From: Staphylococcus pseudintermedius
GTDB taxonomy: Bacteria; Bacillota; Bacilli; Staphylococcales; Staphylococcaceae
Assembly: GCF_001792775.2 (NCBI RefSeq)
Contig: NZ_MLGE02000013.1
Location: forward strand, 1-64,000
Direction: 5' to 3'
DNA: 64,000 nt
Of this stretch, positions 18,972 to 29,076 are shown piece by piece. The notes below the pieces were generated by a model. The model saw only the letters and a program-made list of their open reading frames with translations, searched no databases and had not been told where the DNA came from. A program made the translations under genes and the position numbers. Positions within the stretch are counted from its first letter, which is position 1. Each line of letters opens with the position of its first letter.

Positions 18972-20771
18972 TTAAATTTCAGTCGTTAATGACTCTAATT
19001 CGTCCACTAATTCGCCAATATAAGCAATCGTATCTTTAAGTGGTTGATCTGTTGTGACATCGATACCTGCAAGTTGTGCCAATTCAACAGGGGACATACT
19101 TCCACCTGCGCTTAATGTGTTCAACCAATCTTGAACAGCAGTCTCACCTTCATTTTTAATACGTTGTGCCATAATCGTACCAATTGTTAAACCAGCAGAA
19201 TATGTGTATGAGTATAAGCCCATATAGTAATGCGGTTGACGCATCCAAGTCAATTCCGCACCATCTGTAATTGTCACGGTATCTCCCCAGAATTGTTCGA
19301 TGACTTGTCGTTTAATTGCATTCAAGGTAGGGGCGCTAAGTGATTCACCTTGATCGACACGTTGATATACTTCACGTTGATATGCGGCTTCAAGTAAATG
19401 TGTCACCATATTATGATAGTACGTACGAGAAATAATCGAAGCAATTGCCCAACGTTTGAAACGTGCATCATTACTGTTTTTAAATAAGTAATTCAACATT
19501 AACATTTCGTTCATTGTCGATGGCGCTTCAACAAAATACATAGACGCCTCAGATTGTAAATAATTTTGATGCTTTTGCGCAAATGTAAAGTGTCCGGCAT
19601 GTCCCAGTTCATGTGCTAGGACGAAAGCTTCAGTCATTTTACCTGTCCACGAAATAAAGATGTAGCTATGAGATGCATAAGGGCTTGCACAATAAGCACC
19701 TGTTTCTTTCCCTTTGTTTTGCGGGAAGTCAATCCAACGTGCATCATACGCTTGGTGTAACATGTCGACGTATTCTGAACCTAATACGTCTAATGCACCA
19801 AAGATGTATTTTTTCGACTCTTCAATTGTAATTTCTGGTTCAAAAGTAGGGTCGATAGAGATTTTTAAGTCTTCAAATTTGAGTTCATCTAAACCGTTTG
19901 CTTGTTGAACAAGTTTCGCATATTTGCGCATAATTGGTGCTAAATCAGACATAATTAAATCAATTTGGCGGTGATACATATCCAAAGTAACATCTTGTTC
20001 TTCCAATAAATATTCAATCACAGAATCATAACCACGCAAGTCAGCCTCAAGTTTTTCACGTTGCACTTGCGCATTATACACTGCAGCAGTCGTATGTTCA
20101 TACTTTTTAAGGGTATCGCTAAAATGACGGAAACTTGCACGACGAAGCGCTGTATCGTCATGATCTTCGTAATAACCTTCAAATGTCGTATAATCCATGT
20201 CATACGTTAGACCATTGACTTCAAATGTTCCGAAATCAATATCTAACATTTTCGTCACGCCATAAATATCATATGGCACATCTAATGCTGTTGACATACT
20301 CGCAAGTGCTTCTTCAGCTTTAGGGTGCAATTGATGCGGTTTTTTCTTTTGTAGTTGTGTTAAATAATAACTGTAATCTAACTCTGAAATCGCTTGTTGC
20401 ATCACAGCATCATCAAGATTTAATAGTTCTGACTCTACAAATGTCAATTGGCTTAAAACTTTGCCATATTGTGTAGAAAATAGGGCGTTTAAACGTTGTC
20501 TTTCAGCATCAGACGTATCGACGCTATGTAAAAGTTCCGCGTAATTACCCGCACGTTCTAATTCAACGAGCAATTGCGCATATGTATTTAAACCTTTTTC
20601 AAGATTTTCAACGGTATTGAGTTGGTTTTCGTATTGCACTTTAAATGCTTGAGCTTCTTGCGGCAATGATTTCAGCGCTTGTTCATAACTTTCTGGATTA
20701 GGATATAAATCAGTCAAATCCCAAGTTTCTACTCTAGCAACTTCTGAACGATGTGGTAGTTTTTGTGACAT
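18972..20771 (-). CDS. pepF: Oligoendopeptidase F
   Basis: 599 residues, zinc metallopeptidase family M3B, cytoplasmic. It cleaves short peptides. The zinc motif HELGHAGH begins near residue 387 (HExxH, with the third ligand Glu further on in the helical domain). The N-terminal half is the usual helical cap. Ribosome-binding site AGGAGGT. Monocistronic, convergent with the adhesin gene and sharing its terminator. Confidence 0.95.
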   Translation of the reverse strand: MSQKLPHRSEVARVETWDLTDLYPNPESYEQALKSLPQEAQAFKVQYENQLNTVENLEKGLNTYAQLLVELERAGNYAELLHSVDTSDAERQRLNALFSTQYGKVLSQLTFVESELLNLDDAVMQQAISELDYSYYLTQLQKKKPHQLHPKAEEALASMSTALDVPYDIYGVTKMLDIDFGTFEVNGLTYDMDYTTFEGYYEDHDDTALRRASFRHFSDTLKKYEHTTAAVYNAQVQREKLEADLRGYDSVIEYLLEEQDVTLDMYHRQIDLIMSDLAPIMRKYAKLVQQANGLDELKFEDLKISIDPTFEPEITIEESKKYIFGALDVLGSEYVDMLHQAYDARWIDFPQNKGKETGAYCASPYASHSYIFISWTGKMTEAFVLAHELGHAGHFTFAQKHQNYLQSEASMYFVEAPSTMNEMLMLNYLFKNSNDARFKRWAIASIISRTYYHNMVTHLLEAAYQREVYQRVDQGESLSAPTLNAIKRQVIEQFWGDTVTITDGAELTWMRQPHYYMGLYSYTYSAGLTIGTIMAQRIKNEGETAVQDWLNTLSAGGSMSPVELAQLAGIDVTTDQPLKDTIAYIGELVDELESLTTEI

Positions 20772-20902
20772 AATAAAACCTCCTTAGAAAATATATTAAT
20801 TCCATTATAACGTTTTTTAACATCTTTTTGCATGTGAAATCATTACACCAGCCATTAAAAATCTAGTATAATGAAGGCTAAATACAAAAAGGAGGTTCAT
20901 AC

Positions 20903-21226
20903 ATGGCCATTTTAGACATGCCAAACTATATTTGGATTACACTTCTCATTATGGTTGTTTTAACATTGTTTTGTACACTTGTCCTTAACAAATGGTTCTT
21001 TACAGCAATCATCATGTTCATTGTGCTTGGTGCTTTAGCATTCATTTTGCCAAACTTTAAACCGATTCGTTATGAACCTTTATTAGGGTATGCTGCGTTT
21101 GTCGCAATATTGAGTTTAATTTTAAGCTTTATTTTATGGTTTATTACACGTGACTGGCGCAAAAAACGACAAATGAAAAAGTATGAGAAAGAACGCGCAC
21201 GCTTTGAACAACAACATCGTTCATAA
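20903..21226 (+). CDS. Small membrane protein of unknown function
   Basis: 107 residues. Three hydrophobic segments (about 9-30, 33-52 and 61-83) are followed by a highly basic cytoplasmic tail (RDWRKKRQMKKYEKERARFEQ). It has a strong ribosome-binding site AAAGGAGG and its own terminator. I do not recognise a named family. It stands alone between pepF (divergent) and femB (convergent). The tail charge predicts a cytoplasmic C-terminus. Confidence 0.85.
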   Translation: MAILDMPNYIWITLLIMVVLTLFCTLVLNKWFFTAIIMFIVLGALAFILPNFKPIRYEPLLGYAAFVAILSLILSFILWFITRDWRKKRQMKKYEKERARFEQQHRS

Positions 21227-21234
21227 TGATAACG

Positions 21235-21267
21235 AACCCAGTGATATACACAAGTCATTGGGTTTTT
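21235..21267 (+). terminator. Terminator after the small membrane protein
   Basis: AACCCAGTGA / TCATTGGGTT stem with one G-T pair, then TTT. Confidence 0.8.
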
Positions 21268-21780
<513 letters not shown>

Positions 21781-21823
21781 AAAAAGCCAGTCGCTTTGCA
21801 TTACACAAAGTACGGGCTTTTTA
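21781..21823 (-). terminator. femAB terminator
   Basis: AAAAAGCC...CTTTG / CAAAG...GGCTTTTT on the minus strand, with T-rich flank. Confidence 0.8.
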
Positions 21824-21831
21824 TCGTTTGT

Positions 21832-23091
21832 TTACCGTTTAATTTTTGAGCGCAATCGATTTAACACATCAAATACGAAATATTTTACTTTATGAATTGG
21901 TTTATAGAAGTCTCCAACGAGCTCTTCAATTTGTACACCGAATCCACGTTTAAAGCGATACACACCATAGTCTTCACTATTCTCAGTGAAATCGCCTGAT
22001 ACGCCATAAAAGTTATAACGCTCATAACCATGGTCAAAGCAATAATTAATCATAAACCAATGCATCGCGTAAGGTCCCATAAAGTGATTGTATTTCTCAC
22101 TTGAACCGCCAGAGAAGTAATTAATTTCATACGCATTCGCAAAATAAACACCTGCTGCTAAGTTTAAAACAGAGCCGTCCGTTTTACGCAATTCGCTAGC
22201 TTTTAACATCTCTTGTTGATCATGGTCGATTTGTTTATCTAATTCCGCAATTTTCTTAATTTGCTTATCCGACTTGTTTTCATTCGCCATCATTTGGTCA
22301 CGGCGTGTTTCTTTGTCATTTAAACTTTCTTGCAACGACGTAATATACTCATCTAGATCAATATATGCTAATGGTACGAGCGCTTTATGACCATATGTGT
22401 TGATAAAGTTTTTAAAGTATTCGTCCGTTTTAGACACAAAACCTGCACGTTCTTCAGTTTCGCGATATAACTCTAAAAATTGATCAAATTCATCCACTTC
22501 AAGAAATCTTACTTTCACGCCAAAATTCGTCGCTTTATTAATATTACGTTTGCGCTGGCTATCGAATTGCTTCTTCAACGTTTGTGGTGTATGACCTTTT
22601 AAATCCAATACACCCATCCATCTCACTTGACTTGACGTATCATAGGATGTTGTAAAACCATGATGACGGTAACCGTGTGACTTAAATAGCTGTACTAGCT
22701 TATCGTTAGGCATTTTGTCGCCCATGGGATGAATGTCTTTATCATACACTTGATAAATCCAATACGGGTCCATTTTGACATATAAACATTTATTTCTATT
22801 TAAATATTGGTCTAATTCCTTTAAATAAAAATCGGCTAATCCCAAATCGCTATAATCCATGACCGGACCACGATTTGAATAATATACATAACTTCCTGCT
22901 GTTGGAATTTTGGAAAATAAGCTCGCTGCTAAAACTTGGTTGTTGTCATCTTTCACGCCTAACAGTACCACTTGAAAATCGTCTGCTTCTCGTGTTGCAA
23001 TATTTTCTTTTACCTGAAAATAATGACTTTCTAATGCAGGATTTTGAACAAATTGGTCGTATTCTTCAACTGTCAATTCTGTAAATTTCAT
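21832..23091 (-). CDS. femB: FemB aminoacyltransferase
   Basis: 419 residues, FemABX family. It adds glycines 4 and 5 of the pentaglycine interpeptide bridge onto lipid II, using glycyl-tRNA, at the cytoplasmic face of the membrane. Two GNAT-like domains are split by a helical coiled-coil arm (about residues 245-305, rich in Lys/Glu/Asp). The frame is open 8 codons further, but the ATG at 23091 gives the family start [14 protein letters not shown] and exact S. aureus-like length. It lies 29 bases after femA and forms an operon with it. The stop is 9 bases before the terminator. Confidence 0.97.
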   Translation of the reverse strand: MKFTELTVEEYDQFVQNPALESHYFQVKENIATREADDFQVVLLGVKDDNNQVLAASLFSKIPTAGSYVYYSNRGPVMDYSDLGLADFYLKELDQYLNRNKCLYVKMDPYWIYQVYDKDIHPMGDKMPNDKLVQLFKSHGYRHHGFTTSYDTSSQVRWMGVLDLKGHTPQTLKKQFDSQRKRNINKATNFGVKVRFLEVDEFDQFLELYRETEERAGFVSKTDEYFKNFINTYGHKALVPLAYIDLDEYITSLQESLNDKETRRDQMMANENKSDKQIKKIAELDKQIDHDQQEMLKASELRKTDGSVLNLAAGVYFANAYEINYFSGGSSEKYNHFMGPYAMHWFMINYCFDHGYERYNFYGVSGDFTENSEDYGVYRFKRGFGVQIEELVGDFYKPIHKVKYFVFDVLNRLRSKIKR

Positions 23092-23120
23092 ACCAATAAA
23101 TCCCCTTCTCTTCACTCATC

Positions 23121-24386
23121 TTATCTTTTAATCTTCTCTTTAAGCTGTTTTAACGTCGTATAAATCTTATAGACCGGTTTTCGAACGGGTTTAATAAAAT
23201 CACCTACGTACTCAATGACATCTGCGTTATAACCTTTTTTAAATTTGACCACGCCAGCATCTTCCGCATCTTCAGTAAAGTGTCCACTAATGCCATAAAA
23301 GTTGTAACGTGGAATATGGTGTTCAATTGCGTAGTTAATCATTTCCCATTGAATGGCATAGCTTCCTGCAAAATGACGGAATTCATTTGCTGTGCCACCC
23401 GCATAATACACGACTTCAAACGGATTAATAATAAAGAAACCTGCTGATATCGGTAACGTGTCACCATGTTTCGCTTGTAATTGCTCCGCTTCTTGAATTT
23501 TAGCTTGATTCGCTTCTAACTGTTGCATTAAATTGTTCTTTTTATTCAATGATTTTTGGTTATCTGGGCGTTTCTCAAGTTCTTTTTCAGTTTTAGCAAT
23601 TTGTTTATGGAAATCTTGCTCTTCAGATTTTAGCTCTGGTATATACGTTGTAAAATCGATGTAAGCTAAAGGTACGAGTACACGATCTTTATAGTGTTTG
23701 AGGCGGTGATAGTAAAAATCATCTTCACGGTCCACAAAGTCTTTTGTTTCCGACGTCTCTTCCATGAACGAACGGAAAATATGTAACTCATTTTCATCCA
23801 AAAAGCGCACTTTCACACCATTTTTTTGCACTTTTTTCGTATTACGCTTTCTCAAACTATCCATATTGTTCAGTATATCTTTCGTCGTTTTACCTTCAAC
23901 ATCTAATACAGAATGGAACCGAATTTGTCTCACTGTATCAAATCCCGTTGTAAAACCTTCGTGTTCAAAGCCGAGTTGTGTCATTTTGTCAAAGAACCAA
24001 TCATTTTGGAATCGTTCAATCACTTCGCCATCATGATTGCGTTTTAACATTGGCAAGTATGGGTCGACTCTGACATATAACGCATTGTATTTTTTAACAT
24101 ATTTTGCGAGTTCATTAAAAAAGAAATGAACGAGTTCTTGATTTTCATAATCCATCACAGGACCACGGTTCGTATAAAAGTATTTGAACACTTTCATGAC
24201 GGGTACTGCAGTTAATAAACAAGCGGCTAATACTTGGTTATGATTATCTTTAATACCAACGAGATGTGTTTCGACACCTTCTGCCACCTTCAGCTCGTAG
24301 TTCCCTACCATTTGTGTAAAATGGCTGTATGGCATACTATCTGTGAACGCACCGAATTCTGCCGTCGTTAAATTTGTAAACTTCAT
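23121..24386 (-). CDS. femA: FemA aminoacyltransferase
   Basis: 421 residues, FemABX family. It adds glycines 2 and 3 of the pentaglycine bridge. N-terminus MKFTNLTTAEFGAFTD, with a coiled-coil arm (about 245-310). Paralogue of the adjacent femB and first gene of the pair. FemA/FemB activity is needed for normal wall cross-linking and for methicillin resistance in S. aureus. No trp genes lie upstream, unlike the S. aureus arrangement I recall; here an M42 peptidase gene is next. Confidence 0.97.
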   Translation of the reverse strand: MKFTNLTTAEFGAFTDSMPYSHFTQMVGNYELKVAEGVETHLVGIKDNHNQVLAACLLTAVPVMKVFKYFYTNRGPVMDYENQELVHFFFNELAKYVKKYNALYVRVDPYLPMLKRNHDGEVIERFQNDWFFDKMTQLGFEHEGFTTGFDTVRQIRFHSVLDVEGKTTKDILNNMDSLRKRNTKKVQKNGVKVRFLDENELHIFRSFMEETSETKDFVDREDDFYYHRLKHYKDRVLVPLAYIDFTTYIPELKSEEQDFHKQIAKTEKELEKRPDNQKSLNKKNNLMQQLEANQAKIQEAEQLQAKHGDTLPISAGFFIINPFEVVYYAGGTANEFRHFAGSYAIQWEMINYAIEHHIPRYNFYGISGHFTEDAEDAGVVKFKKGYNADVIEYVGDFIKPVRKPVYKIYTTLKQLKEKIKR

Positions 24387-24560
24387 TTTTAATACTCCTA
24401 TTTCTCTTTATATCTTTTAGCGATATTACATTTCTGATATACCCTTATTAAATTATCTTAAAAAGACATACAATCTTTTTCATTTCCCTCATAAACACCC
24501 TTATAGTCTTTCTACATTTTAACGTATTGTGTAACAATTCGCCAACAAGACGTGGTACGA

Positions 24561-25595
24561 CTACAGTAATTTCGAAAAACAATAGGCCTCTAATAATGCT
24601 TGTGCTGCTTTAATCGAATCCAAATGCGTCCGTTCCATTGCATGAGAAGACTCAATACCTGCACCGAAAAGGCCGTGCTTTACATCTGCACCTGCTTTTA
24701 ACGCCGCTGAAGCATCTGAGGCATAGAATGGGTAGAGATCCACTTTATAAGGGATATTGTGTTTCTGACATAACGATACGAGATGATGGCGTAGTTGTTT
24801 ATGATACGGTCCTGAGGCATCTTGTGCACAAATCGACACCGTATATTCATCGGACGCTTGACCATCCCCTAATGCACCCATATCAAATGCTATAAACTCA
24901 ACAACTTTTGGGTCAATATTTGAATTTGCGCCATAACCAATTTCTTCATTATTCGAAATATAAAACTGAATCGTATGCGGTAAACGGTCCTCACGATGAC
25001 GATACTGTTTTAAAAATTCGATAATAATCGCAACACTGACTTTATCATCTAAATGACGCGACTTAATAAAACCTGAAGCTGTCACTTCTGTACGTGGATC
25101 AAAGCTTACAAAATCACCTACATCAATACCTAGCTCACGCGTTTCATCGGCTGACGTCACTTTCTCATCAATGCGGACTTCAATATGCTCTTGATTACGT
25201 GGAATTTCATGGTTATTCGCATAAACGTGTGGCGACGTTTCATGCAATAGTATTGTCCCTCGGTACGTCTGACCTGTTGTTGTTTCAATCGTACAGTATT
25301 CACCTTCAATTGCGTTGTAACGGAAACCACCAATTAACGCTAATCGAAGACGTCCATTATCTAAAATTTCTTTGACCATTGCGCCTAATGTATCTACATG
25401 CGCCGTAATACATTTTTTCTCTGTATCATCGTCGCCTTTTACTTCAATCAATAAGCCGCCCTTCCTCGTTAACTGTGTGTTATAACCATAAGCCTCCACG
25501 GTTTGCTGTACATACGCTATCGCACGGTCCGCGTTACCTGATGGACTATTAATCGCAGTTAGAGCTGTTAAAGTTTCAATCACAGATTCATTCAT
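24561..25595 (-). CDS. M42 family metalloaminopeptidase
   Basis: 344 residues of the M42 family (glutamyl/deblocking aminopeptidases, formerly called endoglucanases), a cytosolic tetrahedral peptidase. Metal and catalytic motifs are visible: CITAHVDTLGAM (His and Asp), SRHLDDKVSV (Asp bridging the metals), NEEIGYGAN (catalytic Glu pair), AFDMGALG, and ESSHAMERTH near the end. It trims peptides for amino-acid recycling. Single gene, divergent from tyrA. Bacillus homologues are named YsdC/YtoP. Confidence 0.9.
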   Translation of the reverse strand: MNESVIETLTALTAINSPSGNADRAIAYVQQTVEAYGYNTQLTRKGGLLIEVKGDDDTEKKCITAHVDTLGAMVKEILDNGRLRLALIGGFRYNAIEGEYCTIETTTGQTYRGTILLHETSPHVYANNHEIPRNQEHIEVRIDEKVTSADETRELGIDVGDFVSFDPRTEVTASGFIKSRHLDDKVSVAIIIEFLKQYRHREDRLPHTIQFYISNNEEIGYGANSNIDPKVVEFIAFDMGALGDGQASDEYTVSICAQDASGPYHKQLRHHLVSLCQKHNIPYKVDLYPFYASDASAALKAGADVKHGLFGAGIESSHAMERTHLDSIKAAQALLEAYCFSKLL

Positions 25596-25737
25596 TGATA
25601 TGTCCTCCCTTGCCTCTTTGTTTCTATTGTACCGATGATTCTATAAAATCTCACGTATTCATATAAGTACTATTGCAATTAAACGCGTTAAAATGTTAAA
25701 CTATGGCATATTTAATAAAAATAGAGGCGGTGTTAAC

Positions 25738-26829
25738 GTGACCCACGTGTTTTTTGTTGGTTTAGGCTTAATAGGAGGCAGTTTAGCAAGTAATATTCAA
25801 TATTTTCATCCAGACATCACGATTTCAGCTTATGATGCACATTACGAACAATTAGAACGTGCCGTATCCATTGGCATTATCGATCAAGCATCTGCAGATT
25901 ACGAATCGACTTTACAAGAAGCAGATATCGTTATCTTTGCAACACCTGTACAAACGACAGTGCAATATTTAAGCCAGCTTCCTCAAATGAAAACGAAATC
26001 TGGTTTAATTGTTACAGATACAGGGAGTACAAAATCTACTATTCAAGCATTTGAAAAGGAATTACTCTCGGCTGACATCCATCTTATCGGTGGGCATCCC
26101 ATGGCAGGCAGTCATAAATCCGGTGTTCTGAATGCAAAAAAACATCTCTTTGAAAATGCCTACTATATCCTTGTTCATCAGTTAACAGAAAACCAAGAGG
26201 CCGCGCAACGTATTGAACATTTGCTTGCACCGACTCGCGCGCGTTTTATTCATTTAACTGCTGATGAACATGACCAAATTACAGGGGTTGTCAGCCATGT
26301 CCCTCATCTCATTGCTTCGAGTCTTGTACATTTAAATGCTTTTTACGCAGCGGACGTGCCATTAATTCAAGACTTAGCTGCAGGAGGCTTTAGAGATATT
26401 ACACGTGTTGCAAGTAGTAACCCTGAGATGTGGCGCGACATATCCATTGAAAATAAAGCGCATATCGTTTCATCATTGAAGCAACTACAACAACAGCTTA
26501 CTGAAACCGTGGATATGCTTGAACAAGGGCACGAGGAGGCGTTATATCAATTTTTCGACCAAGCTAAAACGTACCGTGATGGCCTACCTATTCGAGGTAA
26601 AGGTGCAATGCAAAGCACGTATGATCTTTACGTAGATATTCCTGATAAACCGGGGATGATTTCGAAAGTGACTGAAATATTAAGTCAGCATCAAATTTCT
26701 ATACGGAACCTTCGAATTTTAGAAGTGCGTGAGGATATTTACGGTGCTTTACGTATTAGCTTTAAAAAGGCTGAAGACCGCGACGCAGCGATGACCGCGC
26801 TTTCTGATTTTGATACGTATTTAAGTTAA
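25738..26829 (+). CDS. tyrA: Prephenate dehydrogenase
   Basis: 363 residues. It oxidises prephenate to 4-hydroxyphenylpyruvate for tyrosine synthesis. The Rossmann motif GLGLIGGSLA is near the start, followed by DTGSTK and GGHPMAGSHKSG in the catalytic part. A C-terminal ACT domain (about 295-363) is likely to sense tyrosine. The frame is open from 25693, but the GTG at 25738, just after GAGGCGGTG, gives the family length. Confidence 0.93.
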   Translation: MTHVFFVGLGLIGGSLASNIQYFHPDITISAYDAHYEQLERAVSIGIIDQASADYESTLQEADIVIFATPVQTTVQYLSQLPQMKTKSGLIVTDTGSTKSTIQAFEKELLSADIHLIGGHPMAGSHKSGVLNAKKHLFENAYYILVHQLTENQEAAQRIEHLLAPTRARFIHLTADEHDQITGVVSHVPHLIASSLVHLNAFYAADVPLIQDLAAGGFRDITRVASSNPEMWRDISIENKAHIVSSLKQLQQQLTETVDMLEQGHEEALYQFFDQAKTYRDGLPIRGKGAMQSTYDLYVDIPDKPGMISKVTEILSQHQISIRNLRILEVREDIYGALRISFKKAEDRDAAMTALSDFDTYLS

Positions 26830-26830
26830 C

Positions 26831-26905
26831 GTCCCACGGTGGTATATGCACATTAGGCCTGAACTATTATCTCCAAGCCTAATGTGATACCATAACGGGG
26901 CTTTT
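26831..26905 (+). terminator. Long stem-loop after tyrA
   Basis: TGGTAT...CACATTAGGC pairs with GCCTAATGTGATACCA, extended by CCC/GGG, with a CTTTTT tail. It may also help end the convergent polymerase gene. Confidence 0.7.
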
Positions 26906-28167
26906 TACATCTGATGCCCTGCCATTAATCCTAAACGACCGTATTTGGTACCCGCTTCAGTCAAGGAAATCGCTTTTGATACGACGCCTTTTCCATATTT
27001 GGTTTGTAACGCATCAATCGTTTTCGCCAACTTCTCTTGACGCAGTCGTTGAAATTCATCCGTAAACAAATCTAGATTGCGTTCGTTTTCATTCATCAAT
27101 TGTGTAAGTGATACACTGAGCGTCCGATACAACGCTCCTTGATCACAATGCATGTCCGCTAAACGCTTCACTTCTTTATAAATGTCTTGATCTAAATTTG
27201 TTCCTGTATGTAACGTATACTGCTTCGTCACATGGCCGCCCTCTTTGTAACCCATAGAAAAATGAATCGTTCGTGCAATTTGCTGACGCGCTCTCAAACG
27301 TTGTGCCACATCTTCAATCAATTCTTGCATGACGACATGTGCTTCACGATACGTATAATCACGTAGCAAAATTTGACTTTTACATATCGAAGGATTAATG
27401 ATTTGATACGCCTCATTCATCCGACTTTGATCTATCCCGTGTGCATGTAGATGCCAATCCACCCCTAAAATACCGAAGTCCCGCTTCAAATATTCATATG
27501 GATAGTGTGCCAGTTGTCCAATTTTAAATATCCCTCTTTGATTTAATTTCTTCTCTGTCTTTTTACCAATACCCCAAAACGAACTGAGCGGCGTAATTTC
27601 CCACACTTTGTCAGGTACATCTTGATAACGCCATTCCGCAATATCATCCGGATGTTTTTTCGCCTCATGATCCAGTGCTAATTTACTGAGCAACATATTC
27701 GAGCCAATCCCTATCGCGCAATGCACTTTCGTTTCATCATAAATTTCTTTAATCAGACGCTCACAAAACGTATGTAACGTCGTATTGAAGTGATAATAAC
27801 TCTTTGTCACATCCATAAAGAACTCATCAATGCTGTACTGATGTAAATCTTCAGGCGGCACATAGCGGAGTGCAATTTCAGAAATTTTAAGCGACACTTC
27901 CAAATAACGCCGCATACTCGGATTAATAATATAAATGTCATTATGATGTGGAATTTCAAACAAACGCGAACCTGTCTGAATCCCCATCGCTTTCAGAGAA
28001 GGTGTCGCAGCAAGTACAACAGACCCTTGCCTTTTCGTATCTGCAACGACTGCGAGTTTTGTCGTCAATGGATCGAGCCCTTTCTCAATACAAGACACAC
28101 TCGCAAAAAAACTTTTTTGATCAATACATAGAATGTCCCTATCTTCTAATAAATGATAATCATACAT
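26905..28167 (-). CDS. SOS-induced Y-family DNA polymerase (UmuC-like)
   Basis: 420 residues, Y-family polymerase for error-prone translesion synthesis. Palm motifs IDQKSFFASV and YSIDEFFMDV carry the metal-binding acidic residues; the little-finger domain lies in the C-terminal 120 residues. It is the UmuC-like staphylococcal protein, distinct from DinB/Pol IV. ATG at 28167 is preferred over GTG at 28170 by spacing from AGGGTG. A perfect LexA box sits in its promoter spacer, so damage induction is expected. Confidence 0.9.
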   Translation of the reverse strand: MYDYHLLEDRDILCIDQKSFFASVSCIEKGLDPLTTKLAVVADTKRQGSVVLAATPSLKAMGIQTGSRLFEIPHHNDIYIINPSMRRYLEVSLKISEIALRYVPPEDLHQYSIDEFFMDVTKSYYHFNTTLHTFCERLIKEIYDETKVHCAIGIGSNMLLSKLALDHEAKKHPDDIAEWRYQDVPDKVWEITPLSSFWGIGKKTEKKLNQRGIFKIGQLAHYPYEYLKRDFGILGVDWHLHAHGIDQSRMNEAYQIINPSICKSQILLRDYTYREAHVVMQELIEDVAQRLRARQQIARTIHFSMGYKEGGHVTKQYTLHTGTNLDQDIYKEVKRLADMHCDQGALYRTLSVSLTQLMNENERNLDLFTDEFQRLRQEKLAKTIDALQTKYGKGVVSKAISLTEAGTKYGRLGLMAGHQM

Positions 28168-28203
28168 CACATTTCACCCTTACTTATCAACCTGATGTTT
28201 TTA

Positions 28204-28232
28204 GTATACACGAACAATTGTTCTATAATCAA
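28204..28232 (-). promoter_or_regulatory. Promoter with SOS box, Y-family polymerase
   Basis: Minus strand TTGATT (28227-28232), 17-base spacer, TATACT (28204-28209). The SOS box CGAACAATTGTTCT (28211-28224) fills the spacer. Confidence 0.88.
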
Positions 28233-28239
28233 GTTAAAA

Positions 28240-28253
28240 CGAATGTACGTTCT
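28240..28253. promoter_or_regulatory. Second, weaker SOS box
   Basis: CGAATGTACGTTCT, one change from the CGAAC-N4-GTTC pattern, located 15 bases upstream of the first box (start to start 29 bases). Confidence 0.55.
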
Positions 28254-28262
28254 GTTAATCAT

Positions 28263-28305
28263 AAAAAAAGGTAGCTACGGTTAATATAGGACCGCATCTA
28301 CCTTA
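28263..28305 (-). terminator. Terminator of the Spo0M-like gene
   Basis: AAGGTAG...GCGGT / ACCG...CTACCTT on the minus strand, followed by seven T. Confidence 0.85.
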
Positions 28306-28316
28306 AAGTCATGCCA

Positions 28317-28724
28317 TTAACGATGATATGGAATGACCGCTTCAGTTTCCTCATCAACGCCATAATCAATATAAACATGTGTATTGAGGTAAACATGACT
28401 TTTATCAGATTTGAAATTCAATGTATCAGGGTGAAAATGAAATGGAATCTCTTTTTCTTCACCGACATCAATGATAAACGCTTCGTCTATCTCAAAGCGA
28501 TTCAATTCATGCGAAATCGTTGTAAAATCACTCGTTTCATCATCATTCTCATATTTTTCAATCATCGTTAATACGATATGATTCACTTTTTGATCACTTT
28601 GCCCTGCTTTTAAATGGATTGTTCCGGCAATCGCATCAGATACATCAAACGTTTGCTGTTCTAATCGAATAAACACTTTCATACCATTGATGCCTAGAGA
28701 TGTTAATACGTTGTCAAAACCCAT
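28317..28724 (-). CDS. Short Spo0M-like (arrestin-fold) protein
   Basis: 135 residues matching the N-terminal half of the Spo0M/sporulation-control family (MGFDNVLTSLGINGMKVFIRL start and HFHPDTLNFKSDKSHVYLNTHVYIDYGVD near the end). Bacillus Spo0M is about twice as long, so this is a single arrestin-like lobe. Staphylococci do not sporulate; the role here is unknown. Ribosome-binding site GGAGGGA. It has its own terminator, which argues that the short form is intact and not a truncation by damage. Confidence 0.8.
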   Translation of the reverse strand: MGFDNVLTSLGINGMKVFIRLEQQTFDVSDAIAGTIHLKAGQSDQKVNHIVLTMIEKYENDDETSDFTTISHELNRFEIDEAFIIDVGEEKEIPFHFHPDTLNFKSDKSHVYLNTHVYIDYGVDEETEAVIPYHR

Positions 28725-28835
28725 AAAATCCCTCCATATTTCATTTCTTTACTCTTATCATACCGGGTAATGATTCTATCGTGCAACTATGAGGGAAAAT
28801 GGTATAATATAGGTAAAGTATTAGGAGGTAGGAAC

Positions 28836-29021
28836 ATGCCAATAGTAACAGTTCAATTATTAGAGGGGCGCAGTGACGAACAATTAAAAAATTTAGTTAA
28901 AGAAGTGACAAATGCTGTGGAAAGTACAACCAATGCTGACCGTAGTGCAATTTCTGTAGTCATTCAAGAAATGAAAAAAGAACATTACGGTGTCGCTGGC
29001 GTACGTAAATCTGACCAATAA
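28836..29021 (+). CDS. 4-oxalocrotonate tautomerase family protein
   Basis: 61 residues, matching the small tautomerase family. Pro2, which becomes the N-terminal catalytic proline after Met removal, is present (MPIVTVQLLEGRS), as is the conserved Arg in LEGRS. In staphylococci the physiological substrate is unknown. ATG at 28836 follows TTAGGAGG; the longer frame from 28770 would remove the catalytic N-terminus. A -10 box TATAAT lies at 28803-28808. Confidence 0.9.
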   Translation: MPIVTVQLLEGRSDEQLKNLVKEVTNAVESTTNADRSAISVVIQEMKKEHYGVAGVRKSDQ

Positions 29022-29036
29022 AATCAAAGCACATAC

Positions 29037-29071
29037 AAAACGAGCCTGAGCGAAACACTCAGACTCGTTTT
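29037..29071. terminator. Bidirectional terminator, tautomerase / msrR
   Basis: AAAACGAG-c-CTGAG pairs with CTCAG-a-CTCGTTTT around a 7-base loop. Confidence 0.88.
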
Positions 29072-29076
29072 ATACT

